A DNA stretch of 49,267 bases from an uncultured Flavobacteriaceae bacterium (GTDB lineage: Bacteria; Bacteroidota; Bacteroidia; Flavobacteriales; Flavobacteriaceae): positions 1 to 49,267 of the forward strand of contig CALGUD010000050.1 of assembly GCA_937901915.1 (NCBI GenBank). Reading direction: 5' to 3'. Below, in pieces: positions 33,832 through 42,047 of the stretch. Numbering within the stretch: the first letter of the stretch is position 1; each line of letters begins with the position of its first letter. Position numbers and translations under genes: made by a program. The notes below the pieces were generated by a model that was not told the origin of the DNA, did no database searches, and saw nothing but the letters and a program-made list of their open reading frames with translations.

Positions 33832-33851
33832 AAATCTAAATATTATTTAAC

Positions 33852-35432
33852 ATGGCAGAAGTTAAAGCCGCTGAAGTATCAGCAATATTAAAAAAACAAT
33901 TATCAGGATTTGATGCAGGCGCTTCATTAGATGAAGTAGGTACAGTTTTACAGGTAGGTGATGGTATTGTTCGTGCATACGGACTTTCGAATGCACAGTA
34001 TGGTGAGCTTGTAGAATTTGAATCCGGTTTGGAAGGTATTGTTCTTAACCTTGAAGAAGATAATGTAGGTATTGTATTATTAGGGCCTACAAGACACGTT
34101 AAAGAAGGTGCAACAGTTAAACGTACACAACGTATTGCCTCTATTAAAGTTGGTGAAGAAATAGTAGGGCGTGTAGTTGATGCATTGGGTAACCCCATTG
34201 ATGGTAAAGGACCTATTGGCGGCAAACTATATGAAATGCCTCTTGAAAGAAAAGCACCGGGGGTTATTTTCCGTCAACCGGTAAATGAACCATTGCAAAC
34301 AGGTATCAAATCAATTGACGCCATGATCCCAATTGGAAGAGGACAACGTGAATTGGTAATTGGTGACCGTCAAACCGGTAAAACCACTGTATGTATTGAT
34401 ACCATTATCAATCAAAAAGAATTTTATGATGCAGGTGAGCCTGTATTCTGTATATATGTAGCAATAGGCCAGAAAGCTTCAACTGTAGCAAATATTGCAA
34501 AAGTACTGGAAGATAAAGGCGCTATGGCTTATACCGTTATTGTAGCTGCTAACGCATCAGACCCTGCTCCAATGCAGGTATATGCGCCATTTGCAGGTGC
34601 TGCCGTTGGTGAATATTTTAGGGACACAGGCCGTCCGGCTTTAATCATATATGATGATTTGTCTAAACAAGCAGTTGCTTACCGTGAAGTATCATTATTA
34701 TTAAGACGCCCTCCGGGACGTGAAGCATACCCTGGTGACGTATTCTACCTTCACTCAAGATTATTAGAGCGTTCGGCAAAAGTTATCGCTGATGATGAAA
34801 TTGCAAAGAAAATGAACGATCTTCCTGACGTATTAAAACCTATAGTAAAAGGAGGAGGCTCGCTTACCGCCCTTCCTATCATTGAAACTCAGGCAGGTGA
34901 CGTATCGGCATATATCCCTACAAACGTAATTTCAATTACCGACGGACAAATATTCCTGGAATCTGATTTGTTTAACTCAGGTGTACGTCCGGCAATTAAC
35001 GTAGGTATCTCTGTATCCCGTGTGGGTGGTTCAGCCCAGATAAAATCAATGAGAAAGGTAGCGGGTACTTTAAAATTAGACCAGGCACAGTATCGTGAAC
35101 TGGAAGCCTTTGCTAAATTCGGATCTGACCTTGATGCTGCCACATTAGGTGTAATTGAAAAAGGAAAGCGAAACGTAGAGATTTTAAAACAGGCACAAAA
35201 CGACCCTTTTACAGTTGAAGACCAGGTAGCTATTATTTATGCAGGTTCTAAAAACCTGCTTAGAAATGTTCCTGTAAACAGAGTAAGGGAGTTTGAAAGA
35301 GATTATTTGGAATTCCTGAATGCAAAACACAGAAATATACTGGATGATTTAAAAGCAGGAAAGCTAACCGATGAAGTAACTGACACTTTAACTGCAGTTG
35401 CTAAGGATCTATCGGCGAAATACAGTAACTAA
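33852..35432 (+). CDS. atpA: ATP synthase subunit alpha
   Basis: 526 residues. The N-terminal barrel is followed by the nucleotide domain with the P-loop GDRQTGKTT (about 172-180) and the family signature near PAINVGISVSRVGGSAQ (about 380-396). Alpha subunits bind nucleotide without turning it over and hold the ring of F1 together with beta. The gene is intact. The partner beta gene (atpD) is not next to it; a four-helix-bundle gene and then atpG follow. Confidence 0.97.
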   Translation: MAEVKAAEVSAILKKQLSGFDAGASLDEVGTVLQVGDGIVRAYGLSNAQYGELVEFESGLEGIVLNLEEDNVGIVLLGPTRHVKEGATVKRTQRIASIKVGEEIVGRVVDALGNPIDGKGPIGGKLYEMPLERKAPGVIFRQPVNEPLQTGIKSIDAMIPIGRGQRELVIGDRQTGKTTVCIDTIINQKEFYDAGEPVFCIYVAIGQKASTVANIAKVLEDKGAMAYTVIVAANASDPAPMQVYAPFAGAAVGEYFRDTGRPALIIYDDLSKQAVAYREVSLLLRRPPGREAYPGDVFYLHSRLLERSAKVIADDEIAKKMNDLPDVLKPIVKGGGSLTALPIIETQAGDVSAYIPTNVISITDGQIFLESDLFNSGVRPAINVGISVSRVGGSAQIKSMRKVAGTLKLDQAQYRELEAFAKFGSDLDAATLGVIEKGKRNVEILKQAQNDPFTVEDQVAIIYAGSKNLLRNVPVNRVREFERDYLEFLNAKHRNILDDLKAGKLTDEVTDTLTAVAKDLSAKYSN

Positions 35433-35434
35433 TT

Positions 35435-35465
35435 CTGAATGCAGAATGCAGAATGAAGAATTATG
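35435..35465 (+). repeat. Left heptad repeat array flanking the four-helix-bundle gene
   Basis: Four 7-bp units read CTGAATG, CAGAATG, CAGAATG, AAGAATT and run straight into the ATG at 35463. They start two bases after the atpA stop codon. A mirror-image array lies at the other end of the gene. Confidence 0.8.
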
Positions 35466-35804
35466 CCTTATAAAGAAACTAAAAATACAATTGTAGATAA
35501 AAGTTTTTATTTTGGCTGTGATATTGTTGTTTTTTGTAAAAAGCTTAAAGAAACCCACGAATTTGAAATTGCAAATCAATTAATAAAATGTGGTACAAGT
35601 ATAGGTGCAAATGTCCGAGAGTCACAAAGAGGTGTTAGCAAGAGAGACTTTAAAAATAAATTGGGAATAGCTTTAAAAGAAGCAGATGAAACTTTGTATT
35701 GGTTAGATCTCATTGAAGAAACCACAATGGAAATTCCTGATAATTTGAAAAATAAATGTGAAGAACTAATTAAATTATTAGTCACAATAATAAAAAATTC
35801 ATAA
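35463..35804 (+). CDS. Four-helix-bundle protein (23S rRNA intervening-sequence protein family)
   Basis: 113 residues. VFCKKLKETHEFEIANQLIKCGTSIGANVRES and the later FKNKLGIALKEADETLYWLDLIEE are the hallmark of the four-helix-bundle family found inside 23S rRNA intervening sequences and, in Bacteroidota, at many other loci. No biochemical function is settled. It is out of place here: it splits atpA from atpG inside the ATP synthase operon, and inverted arrays of a 7-bp repeat bound it exactly, the left one ending at its start codon and the right one beginning at its stop. That suggests a small mobile or once mobile unit. Confidence 0.88.
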   Translation: MPYKETKNTIVDKSFYFGCDIVVFCKKLKETHEFEIANQLIKCGTSIGANVRESQRGVSKRDFKNKLGIALKEADETLYWLDLIEETTMEIPDNLKNKCEELIKLLVTIIKNS

Positions 35805-35827
35805 TTCAGAATTCTTAATTCTTAATT
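35800..35827 (-). repeat. Right heptad repeat array flanking the four-helix-bundle gene
   Basis: On the minus strand the units read AAGAATT, AAGAATT, CTGAATT then ATG, the same consensus and order toward the gene as in the left array. CAT at 35800-35802 mirrors the left ATG and touches the stop codon of the four-helix-bundle gene. Confidence 0.8.
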
Positions 35828-35833
35828 GGAAAA

Positions 35834-36706
35834 ATGGCAAACTTAAAAGAAATACGAAATAGGATAGTATCGGTAGGGTCGACGATGCAAATTACCAGTG
35901 CCATGAAAATGGTATCTGCTGCAAAATTGAAAAAAGCACAGGATGCTATTACAGCTATGCGCCCTTATTCCGATAAACTAACTGAATTGCTTCAAAGCCT
36001 TAGTGCTACATTGGAAGGTGATTCCGGTAGTGTATTTGCACAAAAAAGGGAGGTAAAAAAAGTTCTGGCGGTTTCTATTACTTCAAATAAAGGACTTGCC
36101 GGAGCATTTAACACCAATGTTATTAAAGAATCGGGTAAGCTGGCCAGAGAAACTTATGCTAACAAACAGGTTGATTTCATGACCATTGGTAAAAAAGGTA
36201 ATGATATCCTTAAAAAATCATTTACTGTCGTTGCCAATAACAATGAAGTTTTTGAGGAACTTACCTTTGATAATGTTGCAGATATTGCCGAAAAACTTAT
36301 GGCTTTGTATGCTGATGGTTCTTATGATAAGATTGTTTTGGTATACAACCATTTTAAAAACGCAGCAAATCAAATAGTGAAAATTGAAGATTTTCTACCT
36401 ATTATCCCTGTAGAAAAAGAAACAGCAGAAGGAGATAAAAATGTTTCAGACTATATATTTGAACCTTCAAAATCTGAAATAGTTGAAACATTGATCCCCA
36501 AGTCCCTCAAAACACAATTATTTAAAGCAATCCGGGATTCATTTGCTTCTGAACATGGAGCACGTATGACGGCTATGCACAAAGCAACAGACAACGCAGG
36601 CGAATTAAGAGACGAGCTAAAACTTACCTACAACAAAGCACGTCAGGCAGCAATTACTAACGAAATTTTGGAAATTGTCGGTGGTGCCGAGGCTTTGAAC
36701 GGTTAA
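35834..36706 (+). CDS. atpG: ATP synthase subunit gamma
   Basis: 290 residues, normal for the family. The N-terminal helix (LKEIRNRIVSVGSTMQITSAMKMVSAAKL, about 4-32) and the C-terminal helix (HKATDNAGELRDELKLTYNKARQAAITNEILEIVGGA) make the rotating shaft of F1. It ends the operon: a perfect terminator follows. It is now separated from atpA by about 400 bases holding the four-helix-bundle gene, so its level may depend on read-through of that insert. Confidence 0.96.
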   Translation: MANLKEIRNRIVSVGSTMQITSAMKMVSAAKLKKAQDAITAMRPYSDKLTELLQSLSATLEGDSGSVFAQKREVKKVLAVSITSNKGLAGAFNTNVIKESGKLARETYANKQVDFMTIGKKGNDILKKSFTVVANNNEVFEELTFDNVADIAEKLMALYADGSYDKIVLVYNHFKNAANQIVKIEDFLPIIPVEKETAEGDKNVSDYIFEPSKSEIVETLIPKSLKTQLFKAIRDSFASEHGARMTAMHKATDNAGELRDELKLTYNKARQAAITNEILEIVGGAEALNG

Positions 36707-36737
36707 ATTTTATTATTTGATTACGTTATAGTATATT

Positions 36738-36766
36738 AAGCCATTCAAATTACGAATGGCTTTTTT
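36738..36766 (+). terminator. Terminator of the atp operon
   Basis: AAGCCATTC (36738-36746) pairs perfectly with GAATGGCTT (36754-36762) across a 7-nt loop, inside a run of six T at 36761-36766. Confidence 0.88.
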
Positions 36767-36789
36767 CACATCTTTAATAATTGTAATTA

Positions 36790-39417
36790 ATGAAACCAAC
36801 TTTAAGACTGCTATCTGCCTGTTTTTTATTGTCTTTTTTTATAATATCATGCAATAAAGAGGATGATTCTACACCACCTCCCGTAGAAGAGAATGTTCCC
36901 CCTTCTAAAGTCAAAAATATTACTGCTGAAGTTATCTCAGGAACAATGGTCCTTATATCATGGGATGCTGCTACAGATGAAAATGAAGATCCCGTTACTT
37001 ATGACTTAGTGGTAAACGATATAAGTATGAAAGAAGGCTTTACTGAAACTTCTGTTGAATTGGATGCTGCTCAGTTTATAAACAGTAACGAGGCCTCAAA
37101 AAAAATAAGCAAAAAGAAATTATCAGAAATGCTGAATCGTTTTGGAACTGAATTAGCTTTAGGAATACAAATAAAAGCTTATGATGATAATAATTCCTTT
37201 TCTGAAACGGTGGCCATTAAAGTTATAGAAATTAACAGAGCCCCCGCTGAATTTGAAATATCAAATGTCTGGTTCGACTTCACAGACTATAACGAAGTGC
37301 AATTAGAATGGTCTCCATCGTCCGATGCAGATAATGACAATATAAAATACGATGTATTACTAAATGATAATTTGCTCGCCGGAGACTATGAAATTCTCCC
37401 GGGTGTCGACTATGGCTTTATAGATATTGAGTTTGATTTTTCAGCATTCATCGATGAGCCTATTACCATTAAAATTATTGCCAAAGATGGTTCAGGAGGA
37501 AATACTGAGGTAATTGAAACATATAATTTCCGCACAACAGATAATGAACTGGGTGCGTTATCAATTCCATACTCAAATACAATCGATTTTACAATACCCC
37601 TTACAGAGCCAGACGACAGGATTGGCTATACATTTGAAATAGGTGACGAAACCGGCTATATTTTTTCAACTTCAGAATATGTAAATTTAATTCTCAGAGA
37701 TTCTGAAAATAATATTATTCTAAGTGATGGCCAGGTAATCAATGGCGAAAACTTGATCCCGGGACAATATTATTTAGAACTTTACAGAGAAGCTCATGAT
37801 GGCTCTACTGACATATTGGGTGTTTTGTCATTTACCTTAAGAAATTCTGTTGAAACTGATGTAAGTTTAGGACTTTTAACAAATCCATATAATGAGTCTT
37901 TTAATGTTGATTTAGATTCCGAGCCTGATAATGCCATAAGCTATTCCTTTGAAATAAATGAAGAAACAGGATTTTCAATAACTGCAACAGACGCATCTTT
38001 CATCTTAAACGATTCTAACGGAAATGAAATAGTAAGCAGTACCAATAATAATATTTCATTGGAAACATTAAGCCCTGGAGCTTATAGTGTTGAAATTAGT
38101 AACCCTGATGGCTATTCCGGGTCATTCACCTTGATTTTACGTAATCCAACAGACACTGATATAAATCTTGGAATTCTTGACAATCCTCACAAAGAAATAT
38201 ATGAATTTACAATTGATAGTGAGGAGCCTGATAATGCTATTGGATATACATTTGAAATAACCGAAGAAACCGGCTTTGCCTTTTCAACCAATGATCCAAC
38301 TCTGAATTTAACATTAAAGAATGCTAATGACGATACTTTATACAATGGCCAAAGGGTCTCTAATGAAACTTTGAGTCCCGGTATTTACTATTTATTAATA
38401 AGCAGTGACTCAGAAATTACAGGTTCTTTAAATTTTGTATTAAAAGATGCTCAGGAAACAGATGTTGAACTGGGCTTACTAGCTATTCCACATTTTGATG
38501 AATATAATTTAGAATTGTCACTTGACGAACCCGATAATTCTGTAGTATATTCATTTGAAATTAATGAAGAAACAGGTTTTTCTTTTTCAACTTCATTTAG
38601 TACAACATTGCGGTTAAAGAATACTAATGATGATATTCTTTTTGAATCATTACACGGAAGAATAGCAAACGAAACTTTAAGCTCCGGAGCATATTATCTT
38701 GAAATAATCAATATTAATAGTGATATTTCCTATAACGGAATTTTAAACTTTGCCTTAAGAGACCCGGGAGAAAGTGATGTTGATCTGGGTGTGTTAACCA
38801 TCCCTTATACCGAACAATTTAATTTTGAAATACCGGTTAGCGAACCCGATAATAGTATTGGATATTCATTTGAAATAAACGAAGAAACCAGTTTCTCTAT
38901 TTCCGGTTCATCATATGCCACACTCAGGCTGAAGGATTCTGATAACGATATTATAAAGGAGTCTTCCGGAAATATTACCGGAGAATCCCTTGCCGTTGGC
39001 AGTTACTATCTTGAAGTAATAAATAATAGTGATACGAATAGTTTAACGGTTGATTTGATTTTGAATTTTGTTCAGGGTACGATAAACACTTCAGATATAG
39101 AGTTAGGCCCTATTACATTGCCCTACGATGAAACATTCAGTTACAGCATTGCAGAAGAAGACGATGGAATGATTAAATATACATTTACCATTTCCGAAAC
39201 GGCTACCTATGACATTGTAATTACAGATGCAGACTATGACACCTTTCTTAATTTATATGACAGTAATGATGTAATTGTGGATTATGATGATGATGGTGGA
39301 CCTTCAGGACAATTATCCGGGTTTACAGGAAGTCTAAACCCTGGTACCTACAGTATAAGTGTAGAAGGATATGGTTCTGCCGTAGGAACGGGTACATTAA
39401 GTATCAGTATTCAATAA
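36790..39417 (+). CDS. Large repeat-bearing surface lipoprotein
   Basis: 875 residues. A lipoprotein signal puts the lipidated cysteine at about C21, followed by NKEDD, which resembles the K-(D/E)2 surface-export signal of Bacteroidota lipoproteins. Residues about 38-130 and 150-245 look like fibronectin type III or cadherin-like domains (VLISWDAATDENEDPVTYDL; VQLEWSPSSDADNDNIKYDV). From about 252 to the end come six tandem repeats of about 100 residues, each with a core like LGLLTNPY, EPDNAIGYSFEINEETGF and LSPGAYYLEI. The last unit resembles the bacterial pre-peptidase C-terminal domain (ending DYDDDGGPSG and so on). It probably binds carbohydrate or protein outside the cell; no enzyme motif is seen. 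Confidence 0.8.
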   Translation: MKPTLRLLSACFLLSFFIISCNKEDDSTPPPVEENVPPSKVKNITAEVISGTMVLISWDAATDENEDPVTYDLVVNDISMKEGFTETSVELDAAQFINSNEASKKISKKKLSEMLNRFGTELALGIQIKAYDDNNSFSETVAIKVIEINRAPAEFEISNVWFDFTDYNEVQLEWSPSSDADNDNIKYDVLLNDNLLAGDYEILPGVDYGFIDIEFDFSAFIDEPITIKIIAKDGSGGNTEVIETYNFRTTDNELGALSIPYSNTIDFTIPLTEPDDRIGYTFEIGDETGYIFSTSEYVNLILRDSENNIILSDGQVINGENLIPGQYYLELYREAHDGSTDILGVLSFTLRNSVETDVSLGLLTNPYNESFNVDLDSEPDNAISYSFEINEETGFSITATDASFILNDSNGNEIVSSTNNNISLETLSPGAYSVEISNPDGYSGSFTLILRNPTDTDINLGILDNPHKEIYEFTIDSEEPDNAIGYTFEITEETGFAFSTNDPTLNLTLKNANDDTLYNGQRVSNETLSPGIYYLLISSDSEITGSLNFVLKDAQETDVELGLLAIPHFDEYNLELSLDEPDNSVVYSFEINEETGFSFSTSFSTTLRLKNTNDDILFESLHGRIANETLSSGAYYLEIININSDISYNGILNFALRDPGESDVDLGVLTIPYTEQFNFEIPVSEPDNSIGYSFEINEETSFSISGSSYATLRLKDSDNDIIKESSGNITGESLAVGSYYLEVINNSDTNSLTVDLILNFVQGTINTSDIELGPITLPYDETFSYSIAEEDDGMIKYTFTISETATYDIVITDADYDTFLNLYDSNDVIVDYDDDGGPSGQLSGFTGSLNPGTYSISVEGYGSAVGTGTLSISIQ

Positions 39418-39437
39418 AAGCACATAAATTAATTAGA

Positions 39438-39474
39438 AAAGCCTTGTAAAAATATTTATAAGGCTTTATATTTT
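39438..39474 (+). terminator. Terminator of the repeat lipoprotein gene
   Basis: AAAGCCTT (39438-39445) pairs with AAGGCTTT (39460-39467), with inner TAAA/TTTA pairing, and a T-rich tail follows. Confidence 0.75.
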
Positions 39475-39523
39475 CTCTGGCATCAATTTTGAAATCGTAT
39501 CTTTATAATTCAATAGAATTTGT

Positions 39524-40000
39524 ATGAAATCATTATTAAATATATTCTATTTCAGTATACTTATGCTGGGAGCATCAAAATGCAGTAGTTCACAAGACCT
39601 GGTTGAAAACCCTCCTTTTAAAACGGGAGAAGTAGCAAGTGAAGACTGGGTATCTGCTGAAGGAGAAAAGGGTACAAATCTTTTTGTGCCAATCACCGAA
39701 GGCAAGGATATAATGTTGGATAGTATTTACTTTCGTGGAAATATTGTAAAACTTGAAAGAATAAAACGGGACAGTTATCTTGTTTTTATAGGAAAATTTA
39801 AAAATAATCTTAACACTGAAAGAGATATTGTTATGCATTCCGATCCCAAAAAAGAAGTTGGGAACATACCTCCGCTGCCAAAAAAGAAACTCCCATTTGA
39901 ATTAAAGGAAAACGAAGCCGTTGTAAGCTTTACAGAAGGAGAGCAAGTAAAATATTATAAAATTGAAAATATAAAAGAAAGTCCGACTGTAAAAAATTGA
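39524..40000 (+). CDS. Small lipoprotein, unknown function
   Basis: 158 residues. An N-terminal signal ends in GASKC, giving a probable lipid anchor at C20. The rest is polar, with lysine-rich strands (KLERIKRDSYLVFIGKFKNN) and a proline-rich patch (NIPPLPKKKLP). No family recognised. It lies between the repeat lipoprotein and a flippase gene on the same strand, with a near-match -7 box (TATCTTTA, 39498-39505) upstream, so it may have its own promoter. Confidence 0.7.
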   Translation: MKSLLNIFYFSILMLGASKCSSSQDLVENPPFKTGEVASEDWVSAEGEKGTNLFVPITEGKDIMLDSIYFRGNIVKLERIKRDSYLVFIGKFKNNLNTERDIVMHSDPKKEVGNIPPLPKKKLPFELKENEAVVSFTEGEQVKYYKIENIKESPTVKN

Positions 40001-40057
40001 AAAACAAACTTTGAAGGCTCTTTATAAATCAATACTTTTAAGCAAATAATCAAAGAG

Positions 40058-41512
40058 TTGAGCGCACTTCAAAAACTTTTCAAGCAAACTTTCATTTATG
40101 GATTAGCTACGGTGCTTCCCAGAATGGTAAGCTTCCTTTTATTACCTTTATATACTGCAGTTCTTCCACCTGCAGAATATGGGAAAGTTGCTATAGTATT
40201 TTCCTATTTTATACTTTTTAATGTGATTTTGGCATACGGAATGGAGACTGCTTTCTTCCGTTTTTTTAATAAAGAAGATGATACTTCAAAAGTAATCAGT
40301 ACATCCACTATTTCGTTAATAATCTCATCACTGTTCTTTTTTTGTGTCGCATTGATCTTTCAAGATCATATTGCGCAGTTTATAGATATAAAAGTAGCGT
40401 ATATAAACCTTGTTATCTGGATTTTACTTTTTGATGCACTTGTAATAATACCTTTTGCATGGTTACGTGCTACTCAAAAACCGGTACGTTATGCAATACT
40501 AAAAATACTCAATGTTGCTGTAAATATGGGATTGAACCTCTTCCTTATACTATGGCTTGAGGATTTAGCGGCAGTGGATACTGTTTTTGCTCATATTTAC
40601 AGGCCAAACTATGAAATAAACTATATTTTTATATCTAATTTAATTGCAAGTGCATTAACACTTCTCCTCATGTCTTCCTTTTATTTTAAAGTTCAATATC
40701 GCTTTAATATGAAATTATGGAAAAGTATGATGCATTATGCATTTCCGGTTCTGGTAGCCGGAGTGGCTTTTTCTGTTAACGAAACTTTTGACAGGATTTT
40801 ACTGGATTATCTTTTACCGGAAAATATAGCAGATATACATATTGGTATGTATTCTGCGTGCTATAAAATTGCCGTGGTTATGACTTTATTTGCTACTGCC
40901 TACAGGCTCGGAATTGAGCCTTTCTTTTTTAGCCATGCCAAAAGTGAAAATCCTAAAAAAAATTATGCCCTCATACTGGAATTTTTTGTTGCCTTAGGAT
41001 CTTTTATTTTATTGTCGGTAGTAGTGTTTGCTGATCTCATAAAAAGGCTTGTGGTTCAAAGTGATGCCTATTGGGAGGCCATGTGGGTAGTGCCTTTTAT
41101 TTTATTGGCAAACTTATTCTTAGGAATGTATCACAACCTTTCCGTTTGGTATAAAATAACCGACCGGACAAAGTTCGGGGCTTATATTTCAATTATTGGT
41201 GCAATAATAACATTAGGGCTCAACTTCTGGCTTATTCCAATTATAAGCTATAAAGGTTCAGCAATTGCCACACTCGCTGCATATGCAAGTATGGTGTTTA
41301 TCTCTTATTACTTCGGAAGAAAATATTACCCAATACCGTACAACCTGAAAAAAATTGGTTTGTATTTAGTAGTATCTACCGGTCTTTCTATAGTGTCATT
41401 TTACCAATTCAGGGAAAATTACATTGTAGGAACCGGTTTACTTTTAGTATTTTTGACCCTTGTATACGCATTAGAAAAAAAAGAATTACAAAAAATTTTC
41501 ATTAAAAAATGA
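40058..41512 (+). CDS. Polysaccharide flippase-like membrane protein (MATE/PST type)
   Basis: 484 residues with 12 to 14 hydrophobic helices. The N-terminal QKLFKQTFIYGLATVLPRMVSFLLLPLYT is typical of lipopolysaccharide or O-antigen flippases (Wzx-like, MVF superfamily). They turn lipid-linked sugars across the inner membrane. The start codon is TTG at 40058; no earlier in-frame ATG exists and the conserved N-terminus begins here. It overlaps dut by four bases (ATGA). A sugar nucleotidyltransferase lies two genes on, which fits an envelope sugar role. No glycosyltransferases are in the window. Confidence 0.87.
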   Translation: MSALQKLFKQTFIYGLATVLPRMVSFLLLPLYTAVLPPAEYGKVAIVFSYFILFNVILAYGMETAFFRFFNKEDDTSKVISTSTISLIISSLFFFCVALIFQDHIAQFIDIKVAYINLVIWILLFDALVIIPFAWLRATQKPVRYAILKILNVAVNMGLNLFLILWLEDLAAVDTVFAHIYRPNYEINYIFISNLIASALTLLLMSSFYFKVQYRFNMKLWKSMMHYAFPVLVAGVAFSVNETFDRILLDYLLPENIADIHIGMYSACYKIAVVMTLFATAYRLGIEPFFFSHAKSENPKKNYALILEFFVALGSFILLSVVVFADLIKRLVVQSDAYWEAMWVVPFILLANLFLGMYHNLSVWYKITDRTKFGAYISIIGAIITLGLNFWLIPIISYKGSAIATLAAYASMVFISYYFGRKYYPIPYNLKKIGLYLVVSTGLSIVSFYQFRENYIVGTGLLLVFLTLVYALEKKELQKIFIKK

Positions 41513-41943
41513 CTATCAAAATAATTAATACATCTGTTCACAAATTACCCCATTACGAAACAGGTTTGTCTGCAGGAATGGATTTACGTGCCAATATCGA
41601 ATTGCCAATAACTTTAAAACCGCTTGAAAGAACTATCGTTAAAACCGGGTTATTTATTGAATTACCCGCAGGTTATGAAGCACAGGTAAGGCCAAGAAGC
41701 GGTCTCGCTGCAAAAAAGGGAATAACTGTACTAAATGCTCCAGGAACTATTGATGCAGATTACAGGGGTGAAATAGGAGTTATACTGGTTAACCTGTCTA
41801 ATGAAAATTTTACCGTTGAAAACGGAGAACGCATAGCACAACTGATCATTGCAAAACACGAGCGTGCAGAATGGATTGAAGTTAAAGAACTAACAGAAAC
41901 ATCCCGTGGTGAAGGCGGATTTGGCAGTACCGGGGTAAAGTAA
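41509..41943 (+). CDS. dut: dUTP diphosphatase
   Basis: 144 residues, with all five motifs of trimeric dUTPase: AGMDLRA, RPRSGLAAKKG, NAPGTIDADYRGE, RIAQLI and the C-terminal RGEGGFGSTG that closes over the substrate. It splits dUTP to dUMP and pyrophosphate, keeping uracil out of DNA and feeding thymidylate synthesis. It starts by ATGA overlap with the flippase gene, an arrangement of translational coupling rather than of shared function. Confidence 0.97.
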   Translation: MTIKIINTSVHKLPHYETGLSAGMDLRANIELPITLKPLERTIVKTGLFIELPAGYEAQVRPRSGLAAKKGITVLNAPGTIDADYRGEIGVILVNLSNENFTVENGERIAQLIIAKHERAEWIEVKELTETSRGEGGFGSTGVK

Positions 41944-41982
41944 TTGTTATTGATAATTAATTAAAGCCAAGATAAAACAATT

Positions 41983-42028
41983 TGTCTGCACAATACACCC
42001 GCCATTGCGGGGTTATAGTTAACAGACA
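41983..42028 (+). promoter_or_regulatory. Structured leader before the nucleotidyltransferase gene
   Basis: TGTCTG (41983-41988) pairs with CAGACA (42023-42028), enclosing a second hairpin CCCGC-CATT-GCGGG (41998-42011). It ends 19 bases before the next ATG and has no T tract, so an RNA control or stability element is more likely than a terminator. Confidence 0.4.
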
Positions 42029-42047
42029 TTTCAAAAATAAATAAATA

